NCBI GenBank assembly: GCA_016789225.1
Contig: JAEURI010000071.1
Span: 1-43,802 of the forward strand
Reading direction: 5' to 3'
Source of the DNA: Anaerolineales bacterium
GTDB lineage: Bacteria > Chloroflexota > Anaerolineae > Anaerolineales > Villigracilaceae
DNA: 43,802 bases
The translations under genes were made by a program, and so were the position numbers. Below are positions 1 through 9,359 of the stretch, one piece after another. The stretch's first letter is position 1. Each line of letters begins with the position of its first letter. The notes below the pieces were generated by a model. That model was given only the letters and a program-made list of their open reading frames with translations, did no database searches and was not told the origin of the DNA.

Positions 1-276
1 AACACGTTCGACCTGGATGATATGTTCACGCAGATGAACTCCGGGAATATTAATACAAATATCCTTCAAGAGAGCGGCATGGTCAGGGAGGTCTCCCGGT
101 TAACCGGCATGGACGAAGCGAATGCCGCAAAAACGCTCGACACCACCCTTTCAATGTTTGGAAAGAAAATTCAAACCGGAACGACAAAAGCAGGAGCTTC
201 GGCAAGATATGCATCTGCTCTGCCAAAAAGGTCATTGAACTCCGCTAAAATCAAGAGCGGAAAGCTCAAGCGATAA
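1..276 (+). CDS. C-terminal part of an unidentified small protein (5' truncated by window edge)
   Basis: The reading frame is open from base 1 (Asn-Thr-Phe-Asp-Leu-Asp-Asp-Met...) to a TAA at 274-276, so the gene begins before the window. About 91 residues are visible. The middle is a helical stretch with a Leu-Thr-Gly-Met-Asp motif followed by Ala/Leu-rich helix, loosely reminiscent of small DUF937-type helical proteins. The C-terminus is very basic (several Lys and Arg, ending KSGKLKR). No catalytic motif or membrane segment is visible. A strong terminator follows 16 bases after the stop, supporting this as a real gene end. The function is unknown and the DUF937 resemblance is only a suggestion. 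Confidence 0.6.
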   Translation, partial: NTFDLDDMFTQMNSGNINTNILQESGMVREVSRLTGMDEANAAKTLDTTLSMFGKKIQTGTTKAGASARYASALPKRSLNSAKIKSGKLKR

Positions 277-292
277 AATCGGTTTCTTCGAT

Positions 293-332
293 AAAGAGCC
301 TGCCGGATACTCCCAACCGGCAGGCTCTTTTT
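293..332 (+). terminator. Intrinsic terminator, probably bidirectional
   Basis: A perfect 14-bp stem (293-306 with 317-330, core gagcctgccgg/ccggcaggctc) with a 10-nt loop is followed by T's on the plus strand, ending the small gene at 1-276. The same hairpin read on the minus strand is also followed by T's, so it could also stop transcripts of the convergent minus-strand gene ending at 390. Confidence 0.9.
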
Positions 333-389
333 ACATGCTTCTCCTCGTAGAGTATTCAAGTGGTCTTGCAGTCCCTCATAGAGCATCCG

Positions 390-1943
390 TTATTTAAACT
401 CGTAAATACGCATCTTCCCGCGTTGGCCGATGAAGCGCAGTCCGTAGGCATCCAGATCCACTTCGTCGTTATAAATGGGCGGGAAGATTTCGCCGCGGTA
501 GAAGTTGTTGGGGCCGAGAACGATGAAGCGAATGCCCTGCGCGCGGCAGGCGGTGGAGAAGGATTCCCATGAGTCGTTGGGGATGGCGGGGAATTCCTGG
601 GTGTAACCCCAGACCCAGTCCTGGTTCCAGTTGCCAATCTGACGCGAGCGGTATGGCATGACGTTGGGGGTATAAAAATCGTAGCGGTCGGCGAAAACTT
701 CGCTGGGAGAGGTCATGCCGCTGGAGAGCAACGTTTGCTCGATGACGGATAGCACTTTGCGTTCGGCGGCTGCGAAGGCGATCACTTCTTTATCATATAA
801 AAACCAGCCATAAAATGTATTCATTCCAGCAGCGATGAATGCCAGGGCAACCGCCGTACGAATCCATGTGCGGCTGCCGAGAAGCCTTTCGATGAATTCG
901 GAAAGGGTGACGGGAATCAGTGCAAAACCGGTGATGTAGGCGCCCATCAACATGAGCGGGGCGCGGGCGCTATCGCCCACGGCGATGGGAATGGAATAAA
1001 GAAGGATACAGAGAAGGGAGAATAACGCGAAGCGCGCATAACGTCCCTTGGGAGAGAAGACGAAGGCGGCGATGGACGTCCAGGAAAAGGAGAGAAGGAA
1101 AAAGAAGGGAATGCGGTAGGTTCCAAGGAAAGCTTGCGGGTCGGCCATGACCGCTTTTATAAAGGAAAAATTCTCAAGCTCCGCCGGGGTGGGCGGATGA
1201 GTCCAATCCAACCCGGAGAGGAATTTATATAGGTTGAACGCTTGGGCAGTTTCCAATGGGCCATGCCCGGAAACTAGGTTGACAATCACCTGCGTGGCGA
1301 CAAAGGCGAAGAATACGCCAAGCATCCACAAACGAGGGCGGAGTGGGCGAAGGCCGATGGCCAGAAGAAAGCCAGCGAACACTGCCAGGGCGGAGATCAA
1401 CGCATGAGTGCGCCACAAGAAGCCAAGCCCGAGGGATGCGCCGATAAGGGCGGCGTTCAGATCGGAGAGCTCTTCGTCGCTGCCTTCGATGCGGCCCCGC
1501 CACATCATAAACACGGCAAAGGAGACAAAGGCCGCCGCACCAATATCCGGCCCGAGAGCATGCGCATTTTGAAAGACGAACGGCGCAGCAAGCGAGGCAA
1601 GGAAAGCAGTGAGTGTGGCGATCAAAGACCGGGTGTAGGAGATCAGCGTCGAAACAGAAGCAGTGAACAGTCCGGTGAGAAGCGCGTTGAGAAGATACGA
1701 TAGCGGAAGCACATACGTGAACGGCAGTTGCCCGATCAGGAAGGCGTATCCAAATGGATAGAATCCGTTATATAACGACTCGGGCTGGGCGAGAGTCATG
1801 CCGCGCCCGTAATATAGAATATTCCAATAGTCGTTGCTGAGCGAGTGAAATTGAATATACCCGCCGAGCGCAAAGGTCAAGCCCGCGCCGAGGGCGAAGA
1901 ACAAGAAAAACAATCTGGAATGCGGGCCGAGAATTTTTTTCAT
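390..1943 (-). CDS. Polytopic membrane protein, GT-C glycosyltransferase-like
   Basis: 517 residues, mostly hydrophobic, with roughly ten membrane segments from residue 10 to about 385, followed by a C-terminal soluble portion (about 390-517). This layout (multi-span membrane part plus short extracytoplasmic C-domain) is typical of GT-C family lipid-phosphate-sugar transferases (ArnT/PMT-like). The N-terminal loop contains an Asn-Asp-Tyr-Trp segment followed by a Tyr/Gly-rich stretch, where GT-C enzymes usually carry acidic catalytic residues. A clear diagnostic motif is not recognisable, so the substrate is unknown. Its ATG overlaps the stop of the upstream MFS gene by one base (TGATG), implying translational coupling. 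An alternative is a structural membrane protein of unknown role. Confidence 0.6.
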   Translation of the reverse strand: MKKILGPHSRLFFLFFALGAGLTFALGGYIQFHSLSNDYWNILYYGRGMTLAQPESLYNGFYPFGYAFLIGQLPFTYVLPLSYLLNALLTGLFTASVSTLISYTRSLIATLTAFLASLAAPFVFQNAHALGPDIGAAAFVSFAVFMMWRGRIEGSDEELSDLNAALIGASLGLGFLWRTHALISALAVFAGFLLAIGLRPLRPRLWMLGVFFAFVATQVIVNLVSGHGPLETAQAFNLYKFLSGLDWTHPPTPAELENFSFIKAVMADPQAFLGTYRIPFFFLLSFSWTSIAAFVFSPKGRYARFALFSLLCILLYSIPIAVGDSARAPLMLMGAYITGFALIPVTLSEFIERLLGSRTWIRTAVALAFIAAGMNTFYGWFLYDKEVIAFAAAERKVLSVIEQTLLSSGMTSPSEVFADRYDFYTPNVMPYRSRQIGNWNQDWVWGYTQEFPAIPNDSWESFSTACRAQGIRFIVLGPNNFYRGEIFPPIYNDEVDLDAYGLRFIGQRGKMRIYEFK

Positions 1944-3184
1944 CAGGCAGGTTTTAGTGAGGCGGGCTTTTTACTCATCCAAACCACGACGACCGCAAGC
2001 GGCACCAAGGCCACTGCCGCGCTGACGTAGGCCATCATATTGTAGCCAAGCGAGGTGAAGATGAAGCCGCTTTCCAAACTTCCGAACGCAGAAGCTAGAC
2101 CGACCATCAGGTCGTTGAGTCCCTGGGTACGCGCGCGTTCCGCCGGGGAGAGTTGGTCGGCCAGCAAAGCCGAGCCGCCGACGAAACAAAAATTCCAGCC
2201 CAGGCCGAGCAGGAACAAGGCCACGCCCAACGGCAACACATCGGGCGAGATGGTCGCGGCAATGCAAGCCACCACCAGCGTGGCGGAACCGATCAGAATG
2301 ACAACGCCGCGCCCCCATTTATCGGCGAGGCGGCCAGAGAGAATCGAAAAGGCGTACATGCCAAAAGTATGCGACGCGATGACCGCAGAAATATCCGTCA
2401 GTTCGTGGTTATGCCCGCGCATGTGCAGGGAGGTGATAACCATGACCAGCACCATCACCATCTGCCCGAGCACCATGCTGGAGAGCGCTACCAATGCCGC
2501 CGGTTGACGGAAAATCTCGAACACGCTTCGCACGTGTTTATGCCTGATCAGCGTTTCAGGGAATTGTTCCGCCACCTGAGCCCCGATCTCGCGCGGGTCG
2601 GGCCGCAGACCCGCAAAGACAACCACGGCCCCAATTGCAAACAAGACCGCCGCCACAAGATACGCACCCGCCAGTTCATCGATGCCCCACGAACCGACCA
2701 ACGACCCAGCCGGCCCCGTCACGAACGGACCGATGACCGAACCCACCGTCCCGCCGATGACCACGTTCGAGATGGCACGTCCGCGATTCTCCGGCTTGTT
2801 CACTTCGGCGGCGGCAAAACGACCCAAGGTCACCGCCGAGTTTGCAATGCCCATCAAGACCATGCCACCCAGGAACAGCGCAAAGGAATGAATCGCAATG
2901 GCATAAAAGGTAACACCGGAACCGATCACGCCTGTGCTGAGTCCGGCCGTTAGGCCGTTGCGCCTGCCGATGGCGTCGTAGACGTAGCCCCACATGAAGG
3001 CCGAGAATGCGCCTGCTAAAAGATACACAGCCGTCGGCACGCCCGCCCAACTGGAGTTTTGACTCAGCTCCTTGCCCACAATGGAGTTGAGAGTCGCGGC
3101 AGCAATAAAACCCGCCGAGGCGAGGGACTGTTGGGCGAATAGGATGGCGGTGATTTTACGGGCGATGGATTCGAGATCGTTCAC
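1943..3184 (-). CDS. MFS transporter (DHA1-like)
   Basis: A 12-span major facilitator superfamily permease of 413 residues, probably exporting or importing a small molecule by proton coupling; substrate unknown. The loop after the second span has the family pattern (Tyr-Asp-Ala-Ile-Gly-Arg-Arg-Asn), and a related Leu-Ala-Asp-Lys-Trp-Gly-Arg motif occurs in the second half. I choose the GTG at 3184 as start: it is preceded by aaagga at good spacing, while a longer in-frame ATG at 3244 lies upstream of a perfect TATAAT on the minus strand (3223-3218) and would fall in the promoter. The extra N-terminal residues also look unlike an MFS start. The stop overlaps the next gene's ATG by one base, so the two are probably co-translated. 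Confidence 0.85.
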   Translation of the reverse strand: MNDLESIARKITAILFAQQSLASAGFIAAATLNSIVGKELSQNSSWAGVPTAVYLLAGAFSAFMWGYVYDAIGRRNGLTAGLSTGVIGSGVTFYAIAIHSFALFLGGMVLMGIANSAVTLGRFAAAEVNKPENRGRAISNVVIGGTVGSVIGPFVTGPAGSLVGSWGIDELAGAYLVAAVLFAIGAVVVFAGLRPDPREIGAQVAEQFPETLIRHKHVRSVFEIFRQPAALVALSSMVLGQMVMVLVMVITSLHMRGHNHELTDISAVIASHTFGMYAFSILSGRLADKWGRGVVILIGSATLVVACIAATISPDVLPLGVALFLLGLGWNFCFVGGSALLADQLSPAERARTQGLNDLMVGLASAFGSLESGFIFTSLGYNMMAYVSAAVALVPLAVVVVWMSKKPASLKPA

Positions 3185-3217
3185 GAAGTTTTCCTTTGGT
3201 ATTGAAGTCGGTTCGGA

Positions 3218-3246
3218 ATTATACCTTTTACAGGCGATGGGCAATC
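3218..3246 (-). promoter_or_regulatory. Candidate promoter for the MFS/GT-C pair
   Basis: The minus strand carries a perfect -10 (TATAAT, 3223-3218). Weak -35 options are gattgc at 17-nt spacing or ttgccc at 15-nt spacing. Transcription would start near 3211, giving a leader of about 27 nt to the GTG at 3184. This placement argues against the longer ATG start at 3244. Confidence 0.5.
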
Positions 3247-3263
3247 GATCATAGCAGGTGGAT

Positions 3264-3297
3264 ATAAAAAGACCCCAGGCTCATCACCCAGGGTCTC
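3264..3297 (-). terminator. Terminator of maeB
   Basis: On the minus strand, agaccctggg pairs with cctggggtct (10 bp including two G-T wobbles, 7-nt loop) and is followed by TTTTTAT. Wobble pairs become mismatches when read on the plus strand, so the hairpin acts in the minus direction, just downstream of maeB and upstream of the MFS promoter. Confidence 0.8.
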
Positions 3298-3334
3298 AAC
3301 TACTCAACTACTTAACTAAGCAACTCTAACCTAC
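3295..3334. repeat. Short 8-nt tandem repeat at the maeB 3' end
   Basis: Five 8-nt units (ctcaacta twice, then cttaacta, agcaactc, taacctac) run from 3295 to 3334, between the terminator stem and the maeB stop codon at 3331-3333. The copies are progressively degenerate. No function is evident; it resembles the short-period repeats elsewhere in the window but with period 8 rather than 7. Confidence 0.7.
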
Positions 3335-5589
3335 CTCCCCATTGCATCCATCACCGCCACCGAAGCGATCTGCACAATAGCGTTGACATCGTCACCGGTC
3401 TGCAACACATGAACCGGAGCGCCCATTCCAAGCAGGATAGGCCCGATGGCTTTGGCATTGCCGAGGTGGGAAAGCAATTTGTAGGCAATATTTGCCGACT
3501 CCAGCGATGGGAAGACCAGCACATTGGCATCTCTCACCGCGCTGAACGGATAGCGCTCCTCCATGATCTCCGGAACCACCGCAGTATCGGCCTGCATCTC
3601 GCCATCCACGCGCAGGTCTGGCCGGCGGGACTTGACCATCTGCACCGCCTTGCGCACCTTGTCTGAAAGCGGGTGCGGAGTGGAACCGAAGTTCGAGAAC
3701 GAGAGGAAGGCCACATGCGGGTCGATCTCGATCTTGCGGGCAAAGTCCGCGGCCAGAATGGCGATCTCCGCCAGGTCTTCCGCCGTTGGGTCAATATTCA
3801 CAGTGGCATCCGTGAAGAGATAAACCTTATCCTCCACGATCATGATATACACGCCCGCTGCACGTGTCACACCGGGAACGGTGTGGTGTACCTGCAAGGC
3901 CGGGCGGATCACATCAGGATAATCATAGGTCAGGCCGGAGACAAAGGCTTCGGCGTCGCCCATCTTCACCATCAATGAACCGAAGATGTTGGGGTCGCGC
4001 ACCTTTTTAAGCGAGTCGCTCAGGGTTACGCCCTTGCGCTGGCGGATCTCATGATAGGCTTTGGCATAGGCTTCAGCTCTCTCAAAAGTATTCGGGTCAA
4101 CAACCTGCGGCTGGTAATCCATGCCCAACTGGTGCAACTGTGCATCAATAACAGATTGACGACCGATCAACACCGGAGTGGCAATGCCTTCTTCCTGAAT
4201 TTGATAGGCCGCGCGGATGATCTTCAGTTCTTCGCCTTCAGCAAACGCCACGCGCTTCTTGCCGCCCGAGGAGCGGGCCTTGTTCTGGAAGAAATAGCGG
4301 ATACGCTCGCCCTTGCCCTGACGGAAGGCAAGTTGTTCGCGATATTCGTCGATGTCGATGGTCTTGCGCGCCATGCCCGTCTTCATGCCCATCTCGGCAA
4401 CGGCAGGGGCTTCCCATAACAACACACGCGGGTCGAGCGGCTTGGGAATGATGTACTCGCGCCCGAACTTGATGGTCTCCCCGCCATACGCGCGGACAAC
4501 CGAATCAGGCACGTCTTCCTTGGCAAGAGCGGCCAGCGCCTTCGAGGCCGCAAACTTCATTTCTTCATTGATCTGTTTCGCACGCACATCCAACGCGCCG
4601 CGGAAGATGAACGGGAAACCCAATACATTATTAACCTGATTGGCGTAATCGGAACGCCCGGTAGCGATGATGACATCCTTGCGCGCTTCCTTCGCCAGTT
4701 CCGGGCGGATCTCCGGGTCGGGGTTTGCCATGGCAAAAATGATCGGATCCGGGGCCATGGTCTTGACCATTTCAGGAGAGAGCACGTTCGCAACGGAGAG
4801 TCCGTAGAACACATCCGAATCACGAACGGCATCTGCCAGGGTGCGGTGACCTTTATCATCCACGGCAAGGCGTTCCTTGTACTTGTTCATGCCCTCCTTG
4901 CGCCCCTTGTAAACGACGCCTTTGGTATCCACGAGCATGATATTCTCGCGCCTAACACCCCAACTGATCGCCAATTCGGCACAGGAAACCGCCGAAGCGC
5001 CCGCGCCGGAGATGACCAGGCGAATCTCTTCATGCTTCTTGCCGACGATCTCAAGCGCATTTGCCAGACCCGCCGACGAAATGATCGCTGTCCCATGCTG
5101 ATCATCGTGGAAGACGGGGATGTTCAACATCTTCTTCAGTTCTTCTTCAATATAAAAACATTCGGGGGCTTTGATATCTTCAAGGTTGATCCCGCCGAAG
5201 GTCGGGGAAATGGCAGCAACCACCTTGATGATCTCATCCGGGTCGTGGGAGTCGAGTTCGATATCGAACACATCGATATCGGCAAATTTCTTAAAGAGAA
5301 CGCCCTTGCCTTCCATCACCGGCTTGCTGGCCAGTGCGCCCCGGTCACCAAGGCCAAGAATGGCGGTGCCGTTGGAGACCACGGCGACAAGGTTGCCCTT
5401 TGAGGTGTATTCATAGGCATCTTCAGGATTCTTTTCGATCTCAAGCACCGGTTCCGCCACGCCGGGCGAATAGGCCAAACTCAAATCCCTCTGCGTATCC
5501 ATCGGCTTGGTGGGTACGATCGCCACTTTGCCGGGCTTGCCTTTCAAACGATGATATTCAAGTGCGTCTTCACGTGTGAATTTTGCCAT
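3331..5589 (-). CDS. maeB: NADP-dependent malic enzyme with C-terminal phosphotransacetylase-like domain
   Basis: Oxidative decarboxylation of malate to pyruvate with reduction of NAD(P)+, cytosolic. The 752-residue length and two-part layout match MaeB. The malic enzyme part covers about residues 1-425, with Tyr40 before SPGVAEP, Lys95 in SKPVMEGK, the metal-site HDDQHGTA at 161-168 and the Rossmann loop SGAGAS at 194-199. A PTA-like domain covers about 430-752; in this family it is usually regulatory (acetyl-CoA response) rather than catalytic. I place the start at 5589 because ggagg lies four bases upstream and the protein begins [10 protein letters not shown] like its relatives. A 42-residue upstream extension is open but unlikely. 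The gene is monocistronic, with its own terminator. Confidence 0.95.
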   Translation of the reverse strand: MAKFTREDALEYHRLKGKPGKVAIVPTKPMDTQRDLSLAYSPGVAEPVLEIEKNPEDAYEYTSKGNLVAVVSNGTAILGLGDRGALASKPVMEGKGVLFKKFADIDVFDIELDSHDPDEIIKVVAAISPTFGGINLEDIKAPECFYIEEELKKMLNIPVFHDDQHGTAIISSAGLANALEIVGKKHEEIRLVISGAGASAVSCAELAISWGVRRENIMLVDTKGVVYKGRKEGMNKYKERLAVDDKGHRTLADAVRDSDVFYGLSVANVLSPEMVKTMAPDPIIFAMANPDPEIRPELAKEARKDVIIATGRSDYANQVNNVLGFPFIFRGALDVRAKQINEEMKFAASKALAALAKEDVPDSVVRAYGGETIKFGREYIIPKPLDPRVLLWEAPAVAEMGMKTGMARKTIDIDEYREQLAFRQGKGERIRYFFQNKARSSGGKKRVAFAEGEELKIIRAAYQIQEEGIATPVLIGRQSVIDAQLHQLGMDYQPQVVDPNTFERAEAYAKAYHEIRQRKGVTLSDSLKKVRDPNIFGSLMVKMGDAEAFVSGLTYDYPDVIRPALQVHHTVPGVTRAAGVYIMIVEDKVYLFTDATVNIDPTAEDLAEIAILAADFARKIEIDPHVAFLSFSNFGSTPHPLSDKVRKAVQMVKSRRPDLRVDGEMQADTAVVPEIMEERYPFSAVRDANVLVFPSLESANIAYKLLSHLGNAKAIGPILLGMGAPVHVLQTGDDVNAIVQIASVAVMDAMGR

Positions 5590-5767
5590 ACAGCCTCCAG
5601 AGATTTTTGATAGCAATATACTTCGCAAGGCGACTATCACTAAAATTATCGCACGACTTGCCCGGCGGGAGTAGTTGCTTTTGTCACGACTTTGGGCATA
5701 GACCAACCGCCCCACTATTTTTTACCCCCAATCGCCAAAAAGTTACTCACAATTCCTATCTAGTCAC

Positions 5768-6874
5768 TCACCGGTTCGGAAATGTGAGGACAGCCTGCGC
5801 CACACGCCTCACCTGTTCCTCGGTCAACTCGGGGTAAAGTGGCAGGGATAGGACTTCGTCCGCCGCTCTCTCGGACCTGGGCAGGCTCCCACGACCCAGG
5901 CCCAGGTTTGCATACCCAGGCTGAAGGTGGACCGGAAGCGGGTAGTGCACCAGGGTTTGAATCCCTTGCGATTTCAAGTATTCTCGAAGCGCATCCCGCC
6001 TCGGGTGGCGAATCACAAATTGATGGAAAACCGGCTCAACGTCCGAAGGTCGAGGCGGGAGGGGTAAATCCGATTTCGAGAGCAGGTCAAAGTACAGGCT
6101 GGCGATCTGCCTGCGGCGCTGATTCCATTCCTCCAAATGCCGTAGTTTAACGCGCAAGATACCCGCCTGCAATTCATCGAGGCGGCTGTTGATTCCTTTT
6201 ACCTGGCTAATGTAGCGTTCTTTCCAACCATGCTGACGCAAGAGCCTTACCTTCTCGGCCAGCTCAGAGTTATTCGTCACCACTGCTCCGCCATCGCCGA
6301 ATGCGCCGAGATTCTTGGTGGGATAAAAACTAAACGCGGCAATATCGCCCAACGAACCGACTCTGCGTCCGTGAATGGCTGCGCCATGCGCCTGCGCAGC
6401 ATCTTCAACAACGAAAAGTTCTTTCTCACGCGCAATTTCAAGAATGACATCCATGTCGGCGGGGCAGCCATATAAATGTACGGGAATGATTGCGCGAGTA
6501 CGCGGCGTGATTGCCTTCGCAATGTGAGCAGGGTCAATCGTGTAACGCGCCAGATCAATATCCACCAGCACCGGGCGCGCGCCGGTCATTTCGATGGCGG
6601 CGAAAGTCGCAACGGCCGTATGAGATGGCGCGATGACTTCATCCCCAGCGCCAATGCCACAAGCCATCAGCGAAAGCTGCAAGGCATCGGTTCCAGAAGC
6701 AACCCCGAGCGCGTGTGAGGCGCTGCAATATTCCGCGAACTCTGCTTCGAATGCCGAAACTTCCCCACCCAAAATATAGGAGCCGCCCGCCATGATCCGC
6801 GCCGTTACACTCTCCACTTCATGGCGGATCGTTTCATACTGTTTGCGCAGTTCAAATGCGGGGATGATGTCCAT
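5768..6874 (-). CDS. DegT/DnrJ/EryC1/StrS-family PLP aminotransferase
   Basis: 368 residues, full length for sugar aminotransferases that convert a nucleotide-keto-sugar to an amino sugar using glutamate and PLP. Visible features are the phosphate-binding GVASGTDAL near 57-65, the VEDAAQAHGA segment at 156-165 that contacts the cofactor ring, and the Schiff-base lysine Lys187 in SFYPTKNLGAFGDGG. It is the last gene of the glycan cluster and overlaps the upstream epimerase stop by one base (TAATG). The neighbour most likely supplies or shares the nucleotide-sugar substrate. The exact sugar (for example 3-amino versus 4-amino) cannot be read from the sequence. Confidence 0.9.
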   Translation of the reverse strand: MDIIPAFELRKQYETIRHEVESVTARIMAGGSYILGGEVSAFEAEFAEYCSASHALGVASGTDALQLSLMACGIGAGDEVIAPSHTAVATFAAIEMTGARPVLVDIDLARYTIDPAHIAKAITPRTRAIIPVHLYGCPADMDVILEIAREKELFVVEDAAQAHGAAIHGRRVGSLGDIAAFSFYPTKNLGAFGDGGAVVTNNSELAEKVRLLRQHGWKERYISQVKGINSRLDELQAGILRVKLRHLEEWNQRRRQIASLYFDLLSKSDLPLPPRPSDVEPVFHQFVIRHPRRDALREYLKSQGIQTLVHYPLPVHLQPGYANLGLGRGSLPRSERAADEVLSLPLYPELTEEQVRRVAQAVLTFPNR

Positions 6875-7863
6875 TAAAGATAATGTTCCTTATGCTGATA
6901 ATAATATTCGAGCATGGTCTTGAGTCCATGCCGAAGCGAAACATGAGGCTGCCAGCCCACTTCTTTTTTTATCAGGCTGTAATCGCCATAATAATCGCCA
7001 ATGTCGATTCGTTTGCGCCCCTCTGGAAAAGGCACAACCTCATATCTTCCACTTCCATGCACGTCGATCAGCAGTTGCGCAAGGTGTAGCAGGCTGATCG
7101 GTTCTGCGCCAAGGTTATAGATCTTTCCATGCGCCAATGCATTGCTCGCACAGCGCAAAAGCGCATCCACCACATCGTCCACATGATTGAAATCACGGAT
7201 CTGGCTTCCGTCACCAAAGATCTGAATCGGCCTCCCTCTCAATAGCCGATGGAACCACCAGCCGATGAATGTCAGACGCGCATCACGGATGCGCATCCGC
7301 GGGCCGTAGGTGTTCGTCATACGCAGCACGCAGGTCGCCATGTCATGCACGCGGTTGTACACGATGTGATACATCTCGCCCGCGCGCTTGCTTACGCCAT
7401 TGTTATCAAGCGGGGTCAGCAAATGTTTCTCATCCACTGGCAAATAGGTTGGGCGGCCATAGACCTGCCGCGTCCCTGCAAAGACAATGTTGATCCCCGG
7501 GTTCGTCATTCGGCATACTTCCAAAAGTTTCAACTGTCCCACCGCATTGACGTTCAAATCCTTGAATGGGTCCTGCATGCTGCCAATATGACTCATCTCC
7601 CCCGCAAGATTGAATAAATATTTTTGACCTTGAACTGCTTCTGTTAATCGCGCTTCATCTTGAATATCCGCCTCGATGACTTTAACCCGATGCCTGATTC
7701 CCTCCAGATTAAATAGATTCGCCCCTGACTCCGGGTCGGCGTTGTCGTAAATGGTCACCTCTGCGCCAAGGTCAAGAAGTTTGCGCGCAAGATTGCTGCC
7801 GATAAAACCAAGCCCGCCTGTGATCAACGCCTTCTGATTTTCGTAGATGGTTTCAATATCCAT
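6874..7863 (-). CDS. Extended SDR NAD-dependent nucleotide-sugar epimerase/dehydratase
   Basis: 329 residues with the N-terminal Rossmann motif GGLGFIGSNLA (16-26), an LFNLAGEMSH strand at 83-92 and an Asn-Thr-Tyr-Gly-Pro-Arg substrate-loop motif, all typical of UDP/GDP/dTDP-sugar epimerases and 4,6-dehydratases. The catalytic Tyr-x-x-x-Lys is altered: the lysine is present (Lys159) but the tyrosine position is Asn155 (NNGVSK), confirmed in the DNA as aat. Some SDR sub-branches carry this kind of change, so activity may persist with a different acid or be of a different kind. It sits in an operon with overlapping codons on both sides (GT2 upstream, DegT downstream). Confidence 0.85.
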   Translation of the reverse strand: MDIETIYENQKALITGGLGFIGSNLARKLLDLGAEVTIYDNADPESGANLFNLEGIRHRVKVIEADIQDEARLTEAVQGQKYLFNLAGEMSHIGSMQDPFKDLNVNAVGQLKLLEVCRMTNPGINIVFAGTRQVYGRPTYLPVDEKHLLTPLDNNGVSKRAGEMYHIVYNRVHDMATCVLRMTNTYGPRMRIRDARLTFIGWWFHRLLRGRPIQIFGDGSQIRDFNHVDDVVDALLRCASNALAHGKIYNLGAEPISLLHLAQLLIDVHGSGRYEVVPFPEGRKRIDIGDYYGDYSLIKKEVGWQPHVSLRHGLKTMLEYYYQHKEHYL

Positions 7864-8615
7864 TATGATTTTTTACGGAGATGTTCCTTCTTAACCACTA
7901 ACATCCAATACAACTTAGCAATCTGTTGCAGGGTGCGAATGACCCGCCACGGCACAAAGAACTGGGAGATGCCATACTTACGCGAATAATGGTTGACTGG
8001 GACTTCTGCGAACACATATCCTGCATCTTCTATTTTTTTCACCAGCTCCAAACAGATGGCCCCGCTGACGCTCTTCAACGCCACGCCCTGCAGGACGTGG
8101 CGCGGGATCAGGCGAAAGTCGCAATCCACATCGCGGATGCGGATGTTGAACAGGAATTTCACCAGGTAGTGATAGGCCCGCCCGATGACCACGCGGGCGA
8201 ACGAATCATTGCGCGTGAGTTTGTAACCGTTGACCAGGTCGGCACCTTCATAGACTTTTCGTGCCAGTTCGGTCAGTTCCAATGGGTTGTATTGAGAATC
8301 GCCGTCGGTGTAGAAAACCCATTCCTTCGAGGCGGCGGAGAATCCGCTTTTGAGCGCGCCACCATATCCGCGATTCTTTTCGTGGGTAATGATGCGCAAT
8401 TCCGGGTATCTCGCCTGCATTTCCTCCAACATGGAGGCCGTGTAATCCGAACTCCCATCGTTGACGACGATGATCTCGAAATCCTCCGTCACCTGGCGGC
8501 AGGCAACGGATGCGGCAGCGATCATGCTGGCGATCGTCCCACCATCGTTGTAGGCCGGGAAGACGGCGCTGATGCTGTTTATTCGTTTACGATCCGGCTC
8601 CGTTGTCATGTTCAT
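7863..8615 (-). CDS. Family 2 glycosyltransferase (DPM1/polyprenyl-phosphate type)
   Basis: 250 residues with the GT-A fold signature: AVFPAYNDGG at the N-terminus, VNDGSSD (51-57) for the nucleotide, and the metal-binding Asp104-x-Asp106 in YTDGDSQYN. There is no C-terminal membrane anchor, only a basic tail. Proteins of this type transfer sugar from an NDP-sugar to polyprenyl phosphate, making the donor used by GT-C enzymes such as the one at 9360-11330. Its ATG directly abuts the TAA of the upstream methyltransferase, and its stop overlaps the epimerase start. The acceptor assignment is inferred from family and context. Confidence 0.88.
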   Translation of the reverse strand: MNMTTEPDRKRINSISAVFPAYNDGGTIASMIAAASVACRQVTEDFEIIVVNDGSSDYTASMLEEMQARYPELRIITHEKNRGYGGALKSGFSAASKEWVFYTDGDSQYNPLELTELARKVYEGADLVNGYKLTRNDSFARVVIGRAYHYLVKFLFNIRIRDVDCDFRLIPRHVLQGVALKSVSGAICLELVKKIEDAGYVFAEVPVNHYSRKYGISQFFVPWRVIRTLQQIAKLYWMLVVKKEHLRKKS

Positions 8616-9350
8616 TTATGGTTTTCTCGCGATCGCGATCACACTCAATCCATATGGCAACCCCCATCTGGAAGCAATGGGCGCTTCCCATGAGAGAATG
8701 CGCCTGAATATATTGTTCAACCCGCCAACGGCAAAGTCTGATTCGTTGTCACTCGGCGGGACGAAACGTTCGCCGATGCGTTTTGCCAGCGCTAGCGGGA
8801 ACAGAAACATATTTGCATAAGAAAGATGTTGCACTTGAAAGCTGCTCTGTTCCAACAGGGATTTCAAGAGACCCCTGGTAAAACGCCGCCGGGTATGGAC
8901 TCGTTCATCGTGCCGCCCGCGCAACCAGTTGTAGGCGGGCAGGCGCACAAGGACTTGTCCGCCGGGTTTCAGCACTCGATAAAATTCATTCAGTGCGCAA
9001 ATTTCATCCGAGACGCCGCGCTCGTATAAAACGTCGAAGCTGGTGACAAGGTCAAAGAAAGCAGGAGCAAGCGGTAGGTCCAGCACAGAGGCGCGGACGA
9101 GGCGGGAGGCATTTCGTTTACGGGCTACTGTCACCGCTTCCGCGTACAAATCAACGCCAGTCACATCGCCGTATTCCGAAAGATAGGTGGTCATGGCGGC
9201 GCCGGTGCCGCAGCCTGCATCCAGAATATTCAAACAACGTTCAGGCTTCACCCAACGATTGAGCAATGCTCGTGTGATGGACGCCATGCCAAGATACCAC
9301 CAATGACGCTCCTCCTCCCGGGCCATCACCTCATATTCACGCGGGTCCAA
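8616..9350 (-). CDS. Class I SAM-dependent methyltransferase
   Basis: 244 residues with motif I ILDAGCGTGA (42-51) and the family's characteristic N-terminal His-Trp-Trp-Tyr segment (residues 16-19), seen in methyltransferases of polysaccharide and polyketide clusters. The middle holds SFDVLYERG, where the motif IV region is expected. The start is a TTG at 9350, with gaggt just upstream and the family-typical N-terminus; an ATG eight codons in is the alternative. The gene sits between the GT39-like gene (9-nt gap) and the GT2 gene (0-nt gap). The role is probably methylation of a sugar or lipid intermediate; the substrate is unknown. Confidence 0.82.
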   Translation of the reverse strand: MDPREYEVMAREEERHWWYLGMASITRALLNRWVKPERCLNILDAGCGTGAAMTTYLSEYGDVTGVDLYAEAVTVARKRNASRLVRASVLDLPLAPAFFDLVTSFDVLYERGVSDEICALNEFYRVLKPGGQVLVRLPAYNWLRGRHDERVHTRRRFTRGLLKSLLEQSSFQVQHLSYANMFLFPLALAKRIGERFVPPSDNESDFAVGGLNNIFRRILSWEAPIASRWGLPYGLSVIAIARKP

Positions 9351-9359
9351 CAGACCTCA

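Noticed and set aside
2153-2953. Plus-strand frame of 266 codons
   Set aside because: It is antisense to a clear MFS transporter, has low-complexity His/Gln/Arg-rich composition, and shows no ribosome site or domain.
5590-5715. N-terminal extension of maeB by 42 codons
   Set aside because: A strong ggagg site precedes the internal ATG at 5589, and the extension has no family counterpart.
5590-5767. Promoter for maeB (gataat at 5645-5650 on the minus strand)
   Set aside because: There is no -35 at suitable spacing, so it is too weak to list.
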